A stretch of 57,840 bases of DNA, taken from the NCBI RefSeq assembly GCF_001668615.1, contig NZ_LZMC01000049.1:1-57840 (forward strand). The letters run 5' to 3'. Shown here in pieces: positions 48,572-56,003 of this stretch. The notes under the pieces are model-generated. The model saw nothing but the letters and a program-made list of their open reading frames with translations. It made no database searches and had not been told where the DNA came from. This DNA is from Mycobacterium sp. 1274761.0 (GTDB lineage: Bacteria > Actinomycetota > Actinomycetes > Mycobacteriales > Mycobacteriaceae). How positions within the stretch are numbered: position 1 is the first letter of the stretch; each line of letters begins with the position of its first letter. A program made the translations under genes and the position numbers.

Positions 48572-49807
48572 TCACACGCGCGTAACCGGTTCGGTGTCCA
48601 GGTCGCGCAGTGCAGGCAGGAAGACGGCGACAACGCCGAGCGCAAGCATCGGCAGCGACAGCGCCATAAACGTCGCGTGCAGCCCCGCCGCATCGGCCAG
48701 CGGACCGGCCACAATCAGGCCGAGCGGGCCCGCGGCGTAGGCGAGTGACCCCATGACGCCGACGACCCGCCCGCGCAGATGTGCCGGCGCGCGGGTCTGC
48801 ATGACGTAGTTGTAGATCGGTGCGATCGGTCCGTATACGAACCCAACGAGCGCGCACAGCGCCAGGATGAACGGCAGCGGCGGCAGGAACGCGATGATCG
48901 TCATCGCCACGCCGAGCGTGAGCACCGCCGTCAACATGATGACCCGTCGGCGCGAATACTTCGACAGCACTGCATAACTCAGAGCACCGACGAGCCCGCC
49001 GACGCTCAACGCCATCAGCACCCAGCCCAGTTGCGCTGGCTCGTCGCGGTCGGTGAAGTACTTGGGGAACAGCACCGACTCCATGGGCATGTAGAAGCCC
49101 GTCGCGGCGAGGTCGACGATCGCGAGCGTGCGCAGCACCTTGCTGTGCCAGACAAAGCGCAGCCCTTCCATGACGCCGGACCAGACGCCCGCGGGCAGCA
49201 CCGTGCGGTCCGGTGGGCCCGCGCCTTCGAGCCGCAACCGCGCGATGGCGATGATCGACAAGACGAACGCGCCGGCCGTCACCCACATCGTGTTGACCCC
49301 GCCGAGCGTGGCGATCATCAGGCCGCCGATGCCGGGTCCGACGATGTAGGACAGGTTGAACGCCGCCTCGTAGACGCTGTTGGCGCGATCCAGCGTCCAG
49401 CCGGCACTGTTGGCGGCTTCGGGCAGCATCGTCTCGCGCGCCGTCATGCCCGCGGGGTCGAATAGTGCGCCGAGCGCAGCAAGGCCCGCCAGCACGGCCA
49501 CGGAGATGGCGTGGGACCCGAAGGCGAGCGCGATCACCGGAACGGCGGCCACCGACAGGGCCGACAGCGCGTCGGAGATCATCGAAACCCGTTTGCGCCC
49601 AAGGTAATCGACGGCGGCACCGGCGATCAGCGTGGCCACCAGCAGTGGAAGGCTTCCCGCCATCGCGACGATCGACGCGTCGAGCGCGGACCCGTTGCGC
49701 TGCAGCACCAGCCAGGGAAAGGCGACAAGCGAGACGCCGTTGCCCGCGCCGGCCATCAGCGCGGCGAAGAGAACGACGAAGAGCGGTCCGCGCTTGCCGT
49801 TGATCAT
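48572..49807 (-). CDS. tap: MFS multidrug exporter Tap
   Basis: A 411-residue, 12-helix MFS protein equivalent to Rv1258c, which exports tetracycline and aminoglycosides and contributes to intrinsic resistance. Visible features: AGAGNGVSLVAFPWLVLQ, GAAVDYLGRKRVSMISD (motif A), PGIGGLMIATLGG, and AHLRGRVVGVMGSLAYAAGPLG near the end. ATG 49807 is chosen; the open frame continues upstream only as the shadow of udgB on the other strand. Promoter candidate with a WhiB7-like element lies upstream. Confidence 0.93.
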   Translation of the reverse strand: MINGKRGPLFVVLFAALMAGAGNGVSLVAFPWLVLQRNGSALDASIVAMAGSLPLLVATLIAGAAVDYLGRKRVSMISDALSALSVAAVPVIALAFGSHAISVAVLAGLAALGALFDPAGMTARETMLPEAANSAGWTLDRANSVYEAAFNLSYIVGPGIGGLMIATLGGVNTMWVTAGAFVLSIIAIARLRLEGAGPPDRTVLPAGVWSGVMEGLRFVWHSKVLRTLAIVDLAATGFYMPMESVLFPKYFTDRDEPAQLGWVLMALSVGGLVGALSYAVLSKYSRRRVIMLTAVLTLGVAMTIIAFLPPLPFILALCALVGFVYGPIAPIYNYVMQTRAPAHLRGRVVGVMGSLAYAAGPLGLIVAGPLADAAGLHATFMALSLPMLALGVVAVFLPALRDLDTEPVTRV

Positions 49808-49823
49808 GGGATATCTCGTCAGG

Positions 49824-49861
49824 AATCTAACAGCGGCGTAGCCCGGTGGGCGACGGATTTT
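49824..49861 (-). promoter_or_regulatory. tap promoter with WhiB7-type AT motif
   Basis: On the minus strand AAAAT (49857-49861), a 3-bp GC spacer, a weak -35 TCGCCC (49848-49853), 18 bp, and -10 TAGATT (49824-49829). WhiB7-dependent promoters carry an AT-rich block 3 bp upstream of the -35, and tap is a WhiB7 target in M. tuberculosis. Confidence 0.5.
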
Positions 49862-49883
49862 CTCGCGCAGGCACAGTGGAGCG

Positions 49884-50756
49884 GTGAAGTTGGCCCATCC
49901 TCGCACCGGCAAACGGTTCGATTCGCCGGTGCCGCCCGGCGCGGGCTGGCCGGGAGATCCTGCTTCAGCGACGACGGCCGTCGCGGAAACCGCCGCGCAG
50001 GTGATCAGAATGGCCGAGGCGGCGGAGTCGATCGGGCAGTTGGACGCCGAGGTGTCGGTGTGCCGAGCCTGTCCGCGGCTGGTCGAGTGGCGCGAGCGGG
50101 TGGCGGTCGAGAAGCGCAAGTCGTATGCGGGCGAACCGTACTGGGGCAGGCCGGCGCCGGGCTGGGGTGCGGCGCGGCCGCGGGTCATGGTCGTCGGTCT
50201 GGCACCTGCCGCGCACGGGGCCAACCGGACGGGGCGGGTGTTCACCGGTGACCGCTCCGGTGATTTTCTGTTCGCCGCGCTGCATCGCGCCGGGCTGGCC
50301 AACCAGTCTGTGTGCGTGGACGCCGGGGATGGCTTGAGGCTCAACGAGACTCGGATCGCAGCGGCGGTGCGGTGCGCGCCGCCGGGCAATGCGCCAACGC
50401 CCGTTGAGCGCGCGATGTGTGCGCCGTGGCTGGACGCCGAGTGGCGGCTCGTCGGCCCGCACGTGCGGGTCGTGATCGCGCTCGGCGGGTTCGCCTGGCG
50501 CGCCGCGCTGGACATGGTCCGCGTCGGCGGGGGATCGGTGAGCCGTCCTGCGCCGAAGTTCGGGCACGGCGCAACGGCGGTACTGCAGACGCCCCACGGC
50601 GAGGTGACGTTGATGGGCGTCTACCACCCGAGCCAGCAGAACACGTTCACGGGCAAGCTGACCGAGGCGATGCTCGACGACGTCTTCAGCAAGGCCGCTG
50701 ACACGGCCGGCATTCAGCGATTTCTGCGGGAAGGGGCATGCGATCGCCAGCGTTGA
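49884..50756 (+). CDS. udgB: family 5 uracil-DNA glycosylase UdgB
   Basis: Removes uracil, hypoxanthine and other deaminated bases from DNA. The 290-residue protein has the four cysteines of the 4Fe-4S cluster (C60 and C63 in CRACPRL, C164 in RCAPPGN, C179 in MCAPWL), motif 1 [19 protein letters not shown] and motif 2 [10 protein letters not shown]. The water-activating Asp/Asn of classical motif 1 is replaced by Ala (GLAPAA), a family 5 hallmark. GTG 49884; short gap to the following oxidoreductase. Confidence 0.94.
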   Translation: MKLAHPRTGKRFDSPVPPGAGWPGDPASATTAVAETAAQVIRMAEAAESIGQLDAEVSVCRACPRLVEWRERVAVEKRKSYAGEPYWGRPAPGWGAARPRVMVVGLAPAAHGANRTGRVFTGDRSGDFLFAALHRAGLANQSVCVDAGDGLRLNETRIAAAVRCAPPGNAPTPVERAMCAPWLDAEWRLVGPHVRVVIALGGFAWRAALDMVRVGGGSVSRPAPKFGHGATAVLQTPHGEVTLMGVYHPSQQNTFTGKLTEAMLDDVFSKAADTAGIQRFLREGACDRQR

Positions 50757-50763
50757 GGACCGT

Positions 50764-51813
50764 ATGCGACTTTCCGTACTCGACCTTGTGCCGGTGCGCA
50801 GCGACCAGTCGACCTCCGACGCGCTCGCTGCGTCGACGGCGCTAGCGCAGACCGCCGACCGGCTGGGATACACCCGCTACTGGGTCGCCGAGCACCACAA
50901 CATGCCGTCGGTGGCCGCGACCAGCCCACCCGTGCTCATCGCGCACCTCGCCGCCAACACCTCCCAGATCAGGGTCGGCTCCGGCGGCGTGATGCTGCCC
51001 AACCACGCGCCGCTGGCCATCGCGGAACAGTTCGCGTTGCTCGAGGCGGCCAATCCCGGCCGCGTGGACCTCGGCATCGGCCGGGCGCCCGGCTCCGACC
51101 CGTTGACGTCGTACCTGCTGCGCGGATTCAAAGGGCGCGACGCCCAGGCTGAACGAGAAGACATCGACAAGTTTCCCGAGTACGTCGATCACGTCGCGGC
51201 GATGATGAGCGCCAACGGTGTGCGCGTGTCGATTCCGCAGCAGGACTACATCCTCAAAGCCACGCCCGCCGCTACCAGCGAGCCGCGGCTGTGGCTACTC
51301 GGTTCCTCGATGTACTCCGCGCACCTGGCCGCAGCCAAGGGCCTGCCGTATGTGTTCGCCCACCACTTCTCCGGGCAGGGCACCGCCGAAGCGCTGGCCG
51401 TCTACCGCTCGGAGTTCAAGCCGAGTGCTCTCGCGTCGGAGCCCGTGACGTTGCTGACGGTCAACGCGGTGGTCGCCGAAACCCGCGACGAGGCGATGGC
51501 TTTGCTGCTTCCCAACCTGCACATGATGGCCAAGCTGCGCACCGGCCAGCCGCTCGGGCCCGTCGAACTCGTCGAGGACGCCGAAGCTCGCCGGCTCACG
51601 CCGCAAGAGCGGGCCGTTGTCGAGTCTGGTGTGCGCCGAGCCGTCGTCGGCGATCCGACGGAGGCCGCTGAGCAGATGCGCGCACTGGCCGCGCAATTCG
51701 ACGTCGACGAAATCATGGTGCACCCGGTGGCATCGGCCCGTCGCGGCACGCATCCTGCGACGTCGCCGGCCCGTATCAAGACACTTGAACTGCTCGCGAA
51801 AGAGCTGTTCTAG
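50764..51813 (+). CDS. LLM-class flavin-dependent oxidoreductase
   Basis: A 349-residue luciferase-like TIM-barrel (YhbW/MsnO8 type): LSVLDLVPVRSDQSTSDALA in part, RYWVAEHHNMPSVA, RVGSGGVMLPNHAPLAIAEQF in pieces, and DLGIGRAPG. FMN-dependent with reduced flavin supplied elsewhere; unlike F420-dependent LLM proteins of mycobacteria it keeps the bacterial luciferase-like AEHH motif. Substrate unknown. Starts 7 bp after udgB. Its TAG stop overlaps the stop of the convergent Ddn-like gene in CTAG. Confidence 0.88.
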   Translation: MRLSVLDLVPVRSDQSTSDALAASTALAQTADRLGYTRYWVAEHHNMPSVAATSPPVLIAHLAANTSQIRVGSGGVMLPNHAPLAIAEQFALLEAANPGRVDLGIGRAPGSDPLTSYLLRGFKGRDAQAEREDIDKFPEYVDHVAAMMSANGVRVSIPQQDYILKATPAATSEPRLWLLGSSMYSAHLAAAKGLPYVFAHHFSGQGTAEALAVYRSEFKPSALASEPVTLLTVNAVVAETRDEAMALLLPNLHMMAKLRTGQPLGPVELVEDAEARRLTPQERAVVESGVRRAVVGDPTEAAEQMRALAAQFDVDEIMVHPVASARRGTHPATSPARIKTLELLAKELF

Positions 51814-52251
51814 CCACCCTTTGGGGTCAGCCGCACGATCGGAATCGGTCGGCTGGTCCTCTGCTGATACTGGTCGTAGGACTTGTTGTACTTGGTGACG
51901 ACCTTCCAAAAACGCTCACGATCGGGGTCGCCGGGCAGAATCGGCGTCGCCGTGACCGCGAAACGCCTTGGGCCCACGTTGATCTCGACATTTGGGTTGG
52001 CCTTGAGGTTGTGATACCAGCCCGGTGAGCTGCGGCGATCCACCGTTGGACGCCACCACCAGATAGTCGTCGCCGTCGCGGGCGTAGGTCAACGCTGTCG
52101 TGCGGGCTTTACCCGTCTTGGCGCCGGTGGTGTGCAGCAACAGGCTGGGCAGCAGCGCCATTCGGTGGCCGATCCATCCGTTGGTGCGCTGGTAGATGGC
52201 GTTGTGGAACCGAACGAAGGTGCCGAAGGCGTTCTCGACAGTGGACGGCAT
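51810..52251 (-). pseudogene. Ddn/F420-dependent nitroreductase-family gene with frameshift (Rv1261c-like)
   Basis: The 5' part (ATG 52251) encodes MPSTVENAFGTFVRFHNAIY through YLVVASNGG in one frame; the 3' part (PGWYHNLKANPNVEINVGP to RLTPKGG) is in another. Relatives have these joined as SNGGxxxxPGWYHNLKANP, so the frame is broken near 52027-52045 by a net +1 or -2 change. No slippery sequence is seen there. Joined, the product would be about 146 residues, the family size. Either a real pseudogene or a sequencing error. HIT gene lies 3 bp upstream on the same strand. Confidence 0.85.
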
Positions 52252-52254
52252 CGG

Positions 52255-52692
52255 TCACTCCTGCGGTGCGGTGTCGAGGGTGGCCAGCGCTTCACGCAGG
52301 AGCCGGCCGGTCTCTTCGCGGTCGGGGTCGCGGCGCATCAGCATGCCCTTGGCGAACGACAGCTTGTCGCCGTCTTGGCGGGGCAGCACGTGCAGATGGA
52401 TGTGGAAGACGCTCTGGAACGCGGCCTTCCCGTCATTGATGACGACGTTGTTGCCGTCGGCGTGCAACCCCGAGCGGCGCGCGGCCTTCGCGATGCGCTG
52501 GCCGATGCGGACCAGGTCTGCACACGTCTCCGCCGGGGTGTCGGTGAGATCGACGGTATGGCGTTTGGGGATCACCAGGGTGTGCCCACGGGTGAACGGA
52601 CGGATATCCAGAATGCCTAGATAGTCGTCGTCCTCGTAGACACGGATGGCTGGGGCTTCACCGGCGACAATGGCGCAGAACACACAGGACAT
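52255..52692 (-). CDS. HIT-family nucleotide hydrolase (Rv1262c-like)
   Basis: A 145-residue histidine-triad protein with the active-site HIHLHVLPR (HxHxHxx) near residue 97 and an N-terminal CVFCAIVAGEAPA. Members hydrolyse nucleotide phosphoramidates or dinucleotides. Corresponds in length and place to Rv1262c. ATG 52692; three bases separate its stop from the next gene's start. Confidence 0.93.
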   Translation of the reverse strand: MSCVFCAIVAGEAPAIRVYEDDDYLGILDIRPFTRGHTLVIPKRHTVDLTDTPAETCADLVRIGQRIAKAARRSGLHADGNNVVINDGKAAFQSVFHIHLHVLPRQDGDKLSFAKGMLMRRDPDREETGRLLREALATLDTAPQE

Positions 52693-52799
52693 TCCGCCAG
52701 GCTAAACCGTTGATCGATTTTCTAAACCCGGACCCCTTTGCTCATCGCCAACACCCCTGAGGTATCCCGCAGCCAAAAGTCTTGGACGGTATAGATCGT

Positions 52800-52818
52800 T
52801 CTCTCAGTCCGCTCTCAG
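52800..52818 (+). promoter_or_regulatory. candidate MprA box upstream of pepD-like gene
   Basis: TCTCTCAG-TCC-GCTCTCAG: two 8-bp direct repeats with a 3-bp spacer, the same layout as at 720-738. pepD is a direct MprA target in M. tuberculosis. A TATAGAT -10-like sequence lies just upstream (about 52790). Confidence 0.45.
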
Positions 52819-52880
52819 CGAGCATACGCACAGTGTGGCTAAGCACTTTGCCCCGCAGTGTCGAGAGAGAAACGGATTTC

Positions 52881-54260
52881 ATGAAGAAGCAATCGCTGCG
52901 TCGCCCGCGCCGGGCACCACGTCCGAGTAGCCCTGCAGGCCAACAGCATCCCGGTCCGGCTTCTCAGGGCGGGCTCCACCAACCGTACGACTGGCGTTAC
53001 GCAACCCGGACACCGCATCCTGCCTACGACACGTATAGCGTTGCGCATCAGCATGATTCGACGCCGACCACCCCGATTCCCGTGGTGCGGAAACGATCAC
53101 GAACCGGACTGGCGGTCGCGGGAGTGGCGACAGTAGCCGTAGTATCCGGTGGCGTCGGCGCGCTACTGGCCAACCAGCCCGACCCGTCAGCCGCCAACAG
53201 TGCGGCCACCGCCGCGACGGCCGCCGCCCCTGTGCCCAAGCAACCGGTCACCGCCGCGCCGTCCGGCTCGGTCGAGCAGGTTGCGGCGAAGGTGCTACCG
53301 AGCGTGGTGAAGCTGCAGCTCAGCATTGGCCAGGGCAAGGAAGAGGGCTCCGGAATTGTGCTGAGCGAGGACGGCTTGATCCTGACGAACAACCATGTGG
53401 TGGCGGCGCTCAGCGGGTCGGATACCGATCAGGCATCGAGTGTTTTCGGCGGCCGCAACGAACAGTCTGCGGACGAGCCTTCCGGCCAGGACATGGAGGC
53501 GACGGTGTCATTCGCCGACGGCAAGACGGTTCCATTCTCCCTCGTCGGCACCGACCCCGCCGACGACATCGCCGTCGTTCGGGCCCAAGGTGTTTCGGGG
53601 CTGACACCGATCACGATCGGATCGTCGAAGGACTTGCGAGTGGGCCAGAACGTCGTGGCCATCGGATCGCCGCTCGGGCTCGAGGGCACGGTGACCACCG
53701 GCATCATCAGCGCGCTGGACCGGCCGGTCAGCACCGGCGACGAGGCCACCGGTCAGCACTCGGTGATGAACGCCATCCAAACCGACGCGGCCATCAACCC
53801 CGGCAACTCCGGCGGGGCGCTGGTCAACATGAACGGCGAACTCGTCGGAGTGAATTCGGCGATCGCCTCGATGGGTGGCGGCCCGAGTTCTGAAGGGGCA
53901 CAAGCGGGTTCGATCGGGTTGGGCTTCGCGATCCCGTCGGATCAGGCCAAGCGCATCGCCGACGAGCTCGTCTCGACCGGCACCGTCACGCACGCGTCCC
54001 TGGGTGTCCAGCTGACGCAGGCTGCGGGCGGCCGTGGCGCTGCGGTCGCCCAGGTGGTCTCCGGGGGCCCCGCGGCGGCCGCCGGCGTGCCGGACGGTGT
54101 ACTGATCACCCAGGTCGACGACCGCCCGATCGACGACGCCGACGCGTTGGTGGCGGCGGTGCGCTCGAAAGCGCCGGGTGACACTGTCACGCTGACTTAC
54201 ACCGACGGATCCGGTGCGGCCCAGACCGCCCGCGTCACTCTCGGTGAGGCGCAGACATGA
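52881..54260 (+). CDS. PepD-like HtrA serine protease
   Basis: A 459-residue trypsin-like protease with PDZ domain, very similar to M. tuberculosis PepD (Rv0983, 464 residues) rather than to HtrA. Pro/Gln-rich cytoplasmic N-terminus, membrane segment about residues 75-97, then the catalytic triad H172 (TNNHVV), D229 (DDIAVV) and S310 (GNSGGA); PDZ domain about 360-455 (VPDGVLITQVDDRPI). PepD degrades misfolded wall proteins and feeds the MprAB-SigE stress response. ATG 52881 follows GAGAGAAACGG. Unlike pepD in M. tuberculosis it is not next to mprAB here; it may be the orthologue relocated or a second copy. Confidence 0.9.
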   Translation: MKKQSLRRPRRAPRPSSPAGQQHPGPASQGGLHQPYDWRYATRTPHPAYDTYSVAHQHDSTPTTPIPVVRKRSRTGLAVAGVATVAVVSGGVGALLANQPDPSAANSAATAATAAAPVPKQPVTAAPSGSVEQVAAKVLPSVVKLQLSIGQGKEEGSGIVLSEDGLILTNNHVVAALSGSDTDQASSVFGGRNEQSADEPSGQDMEATVSFADGKTVPFSLVGTDPADDIAVVRAQGVSGLTPITIGSSKDLRVGQNVVAIGSPLGLEGTVTTGIISALDRPVSTGDEATGQHSVMNAIQTDAAINPGNSGGALVNMNGELVGVNSAIASMGGGPSSEGAQAGSIGLGFAIPSDQAKRIADELVSTGTVTHASLGVQLTQAAGGRGAAVAQVVSGGPAAAAGVPDGVLITQVDDRPIDDADALVAAVRSKAPGDTVTLTYTDGSGAAQTARVTLGEAQT

Positions 54261-54272
54261 GACCGGCGGACG

Positions 54273-54704
54273 TCAGCCGTAGAGCTCCTCGAACCGCTGG
54301 ATCGAGCGTTCGATATCGCCCTTGACCAAGCGGGCCGCGGTCGAGCCGATAGGACCGAACAACGGCGCGCCGCCGAGGTCGATCTTCACGGTGAAGTCGC
54401 ATCCCGAATCCGTAGGCGTCACCGTCATCCGCAGCCCGTACTTGGTTCCCCCGACGCCCTTGCCGGTGACGTTCAACAGGCGAGGGATATCGAGCTCCTT
54501 CACCGTCCACGTCACCCGGTTGCGTAGTCCCTTGACCCCGGCGACACCGACCAACGTCGTGCCGACCTCGAGCTCATCGGGCAGCTCGGACCGCCAACCC
54601 TCGTGCATCGTCAGCCAGTCACCCAGCGTCGAGAAGTTTGACGCGTGTTCCCACGCGTCCTCGGGCGTCATCGAAAGGCTGCGGGAAAGTTCCAGTTTGG
54701 CCAT
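54273..54704 (-). CDS. SRPBCC-family protein (Rv0910-like)
   Basis: A 143-residue START/Bet v1-like protein: AKLELSRSLSMTPEDAWEHAS, in part, DWLTMHEGWRSELPDEL and GAPLFGPIGSTAARLVKGDI closely follow the mycobacterial Rv0910 type. Rv0910 has been described as the toxin of a VapBC-like pair with Rv0909, but no antitoxin gene is adjacent here. More generally the fold binds lipids or other hydrophobic ligands. ATG 54704 lies 13 bp after the upstream gene stop. Confidence 0.85.
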   Translation of the reverse strand: MAKLELSRSLSMTPEDAWEHASNFSTLGDWLTMHEGWRSELPDELEVGTTLVGVAGVKGLRNRVTWTVKELDIPRLLNVTGKGVGGTKYGLRMTVTPTDSGCDFTVKIDLGGAPLFGPIGSTAARLVKGDIERSIQRFEELYG

Positions 54705-54717
54705 TTGGCACGCTCGA

Positions 54718-55170
54718 TCAGGCCGGCGGCGCGTCGATCGGGGGTCCACCCGCAGACGCGGCCTCCGGTGTTGCGACTACGCCACCGATGCACGTCAAGT
54801 TCGACGTGGACTTCCACGTGACGCCGTCGGGTCGTTCGCCGGTCACCGCTCCGGTGGCCTGATTCACCACGCCGGTGTAATGGGTTTCGAATCCCTTGTC
54901 CCAGCCGATGCCGAAGGCAACGGTGGCGCCGTCGCTGCCGCCTTCGGCCGTGCCGCGCAGTAGCGGGCCTTGGTTGGGCGGTATGCCGACGGCCGACCCG
55001 CCGACGCCTCTGCCGGAGGTCGCCACGGTCACCGCCCAACCGTCGCTCTGCGTGAACCTCAAGGTTGGGCCGAACTCCCAGCCGCCTGGGCATTCGGCGT
55101 TGGCGTGGCCGACGGCGGAGGAGACGAGACCGATGGCGACAAGCGGTATCGCCAGGAGTGCGCGTGACAT
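54718..55170 (-). CDS. secreted protein of unknown function
   Basis: A 150-residue protein with a Sec signal peptide likely cleaved after HANA (residue 25), then a mature domain with two cysteines (C27 in AECPGGW and C126 in LTCIGG) that could form a disulfide, and an Ala/Pro-rich tail. No known family recognised. Same strand and close to the SRPBCC gene, so probably one operon. Confidence 0.78.
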   Translation of the reverse strand: MSRALLAIPLVAIGLVSSAVGHANAECPGGWEFGPTLRFTQSDGWAVTVATSGRGVGGSAVGIPPNQGPLLRGTAEGGSDGATVAFGIGWDKGFETHYTGVVNQATGAVTGERPDGVTWKSTSNLTCIGGVVATPEAASAGGPPIDAPPA

Positions 55171-55198
55171 AGGGGTAGAGGGTAGGCCATGGGGCGCG

Positions 55199-55711
55199 TC
55201 AAATGTCTGACTTGGTGTGCGCGTGCAGCGCGTCGCGCCACGCCTTCAGTTTCACCGAATACGACATGGTCTGCGCGGGACTCGTCGACGGCAGCCGGCG
55301 GAAAAGCAACGGCCGGGCCACCTCGGCCAATCGGATGAAGTTCCTCTCGGCTGCCTCGCCGTTGAAAAACACCTGCGTGATGGCCGGATGGGCGTCGAAA
55401 AACTCGTCGAAGTCGTTGGCCACCATGCTGTCGCGTTCGATCGCGGAATCAAGGCTGCCCTGCCGTCGGCACAACCGCAGCACATCCCACACCGCGACAC
55501 CGCATCCTCGTATCGCCGCGGTGCGTTGCTCGTACGGCGCCGACGGGTCGAATCCGAGAACTTCGCCGGTGATGCGCCAGAATGCGTTGCGTGGATTGCC
55601 GTAGTACTGCTGCGCCGCCAGCGACATCGCGCTGGGCATGTTGCCGAGGATGAGAAGCTGTCCGCGGTGGTCGGCGATCGGCGGTAGCCCTTCCAGCAAC
55701 GGTCCGGACAT
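55199..55711 (-). CDS. family 6 DNA glycosylase (hypoxanthine/deoxyinosine-type)
   Basis: A 170-residue UDG-superfamily protein: motif 1 ILGNMPSAMSLAAQQYYGNPRNAFW is characteristic of the HDG/deoxyinosine glycosylase family (short pieces ILGNMPS and YYGNPRNAFW), with LPSTSPA at the motif 2 position. It should remove hypoxanthine from deaminated adenine. ATG 55711 is preferred over GTG 55717. Second deaminated-base glycosylase in the window after udgB. Confidence 0.87.
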   Translation of the reverse strand: MSGPLLEGLPPIADHRGQLLILGNMPSAMSLAAQQYYGNPRNAFWRITGEVLGFDPSAPYEQRTAAIRGCGVAVWDVLRLCRRQGSLDSAIERDSMVANDFDEFFDAHPAITQVFFNGEAAERNFIRLAEVARPLLFRRLPSTSPAQTMSYSVKLKAWRDALHAHTKSDI

Positions 55712-55823
55712 GGTCACAGGTATACGTCAGGACGTTGATTCCCGGTGCCCATCAGAAAAATCCGTGACGCAGGTGTTAATAACAAGATCACAGGGTAGCC
55801 GGTCCCGGTCGGAAGGGGTCACC

Positions 55824-56003
55824 ATGGACATCCCGCGCACCAGCGCACAATCCGCTCCGCCCTTGGTGGCATCGGCGGCGGATCTGCTGACCACCTCATC
55901 AATATGTCCCGCGTGCGGCTATCCGACGATCGGCATGGACCTGTGCGCTTATTGCCGTCCGCTGGCACAGGATTTCCTGGGTCCGGCCGGGCTTTCGGCC
56001 TAG
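55824..56003 (+). CDS. 59-residue zinc-ribbon-like protein
   Basis: A small soluble protein with CPAC...CAYC: C-x2-C-x10-C-x2-C at about residues 31-48, the spacing of a zinc ribbon. GGAAGGGG lies six bases before ATG 55824. No family recognised. Its TAG stop shares the bases CTAG with the stop of the convergent P-type ATPase. A link to metal handling is only suggested by position. Confidence 0.7.
   Translation: MDIPRTSAQSAPPLVASAADLLTTSSICPACGYPTIGMDLCAYCRPLAQDFLGPAGLSA

Noticed and set aside
49808..50515. Upstream extension of the tap reading frame
   Set aside because: The extension is antisense to udgB; Tap similarity begins at the ATG at 49807.
51990..52060. Programmed ribosomal frameshift in the Ddn-like gene
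   Set aside because: No slippery heptamer or downstream structure is seen, and the family is normally encoded in one frame.
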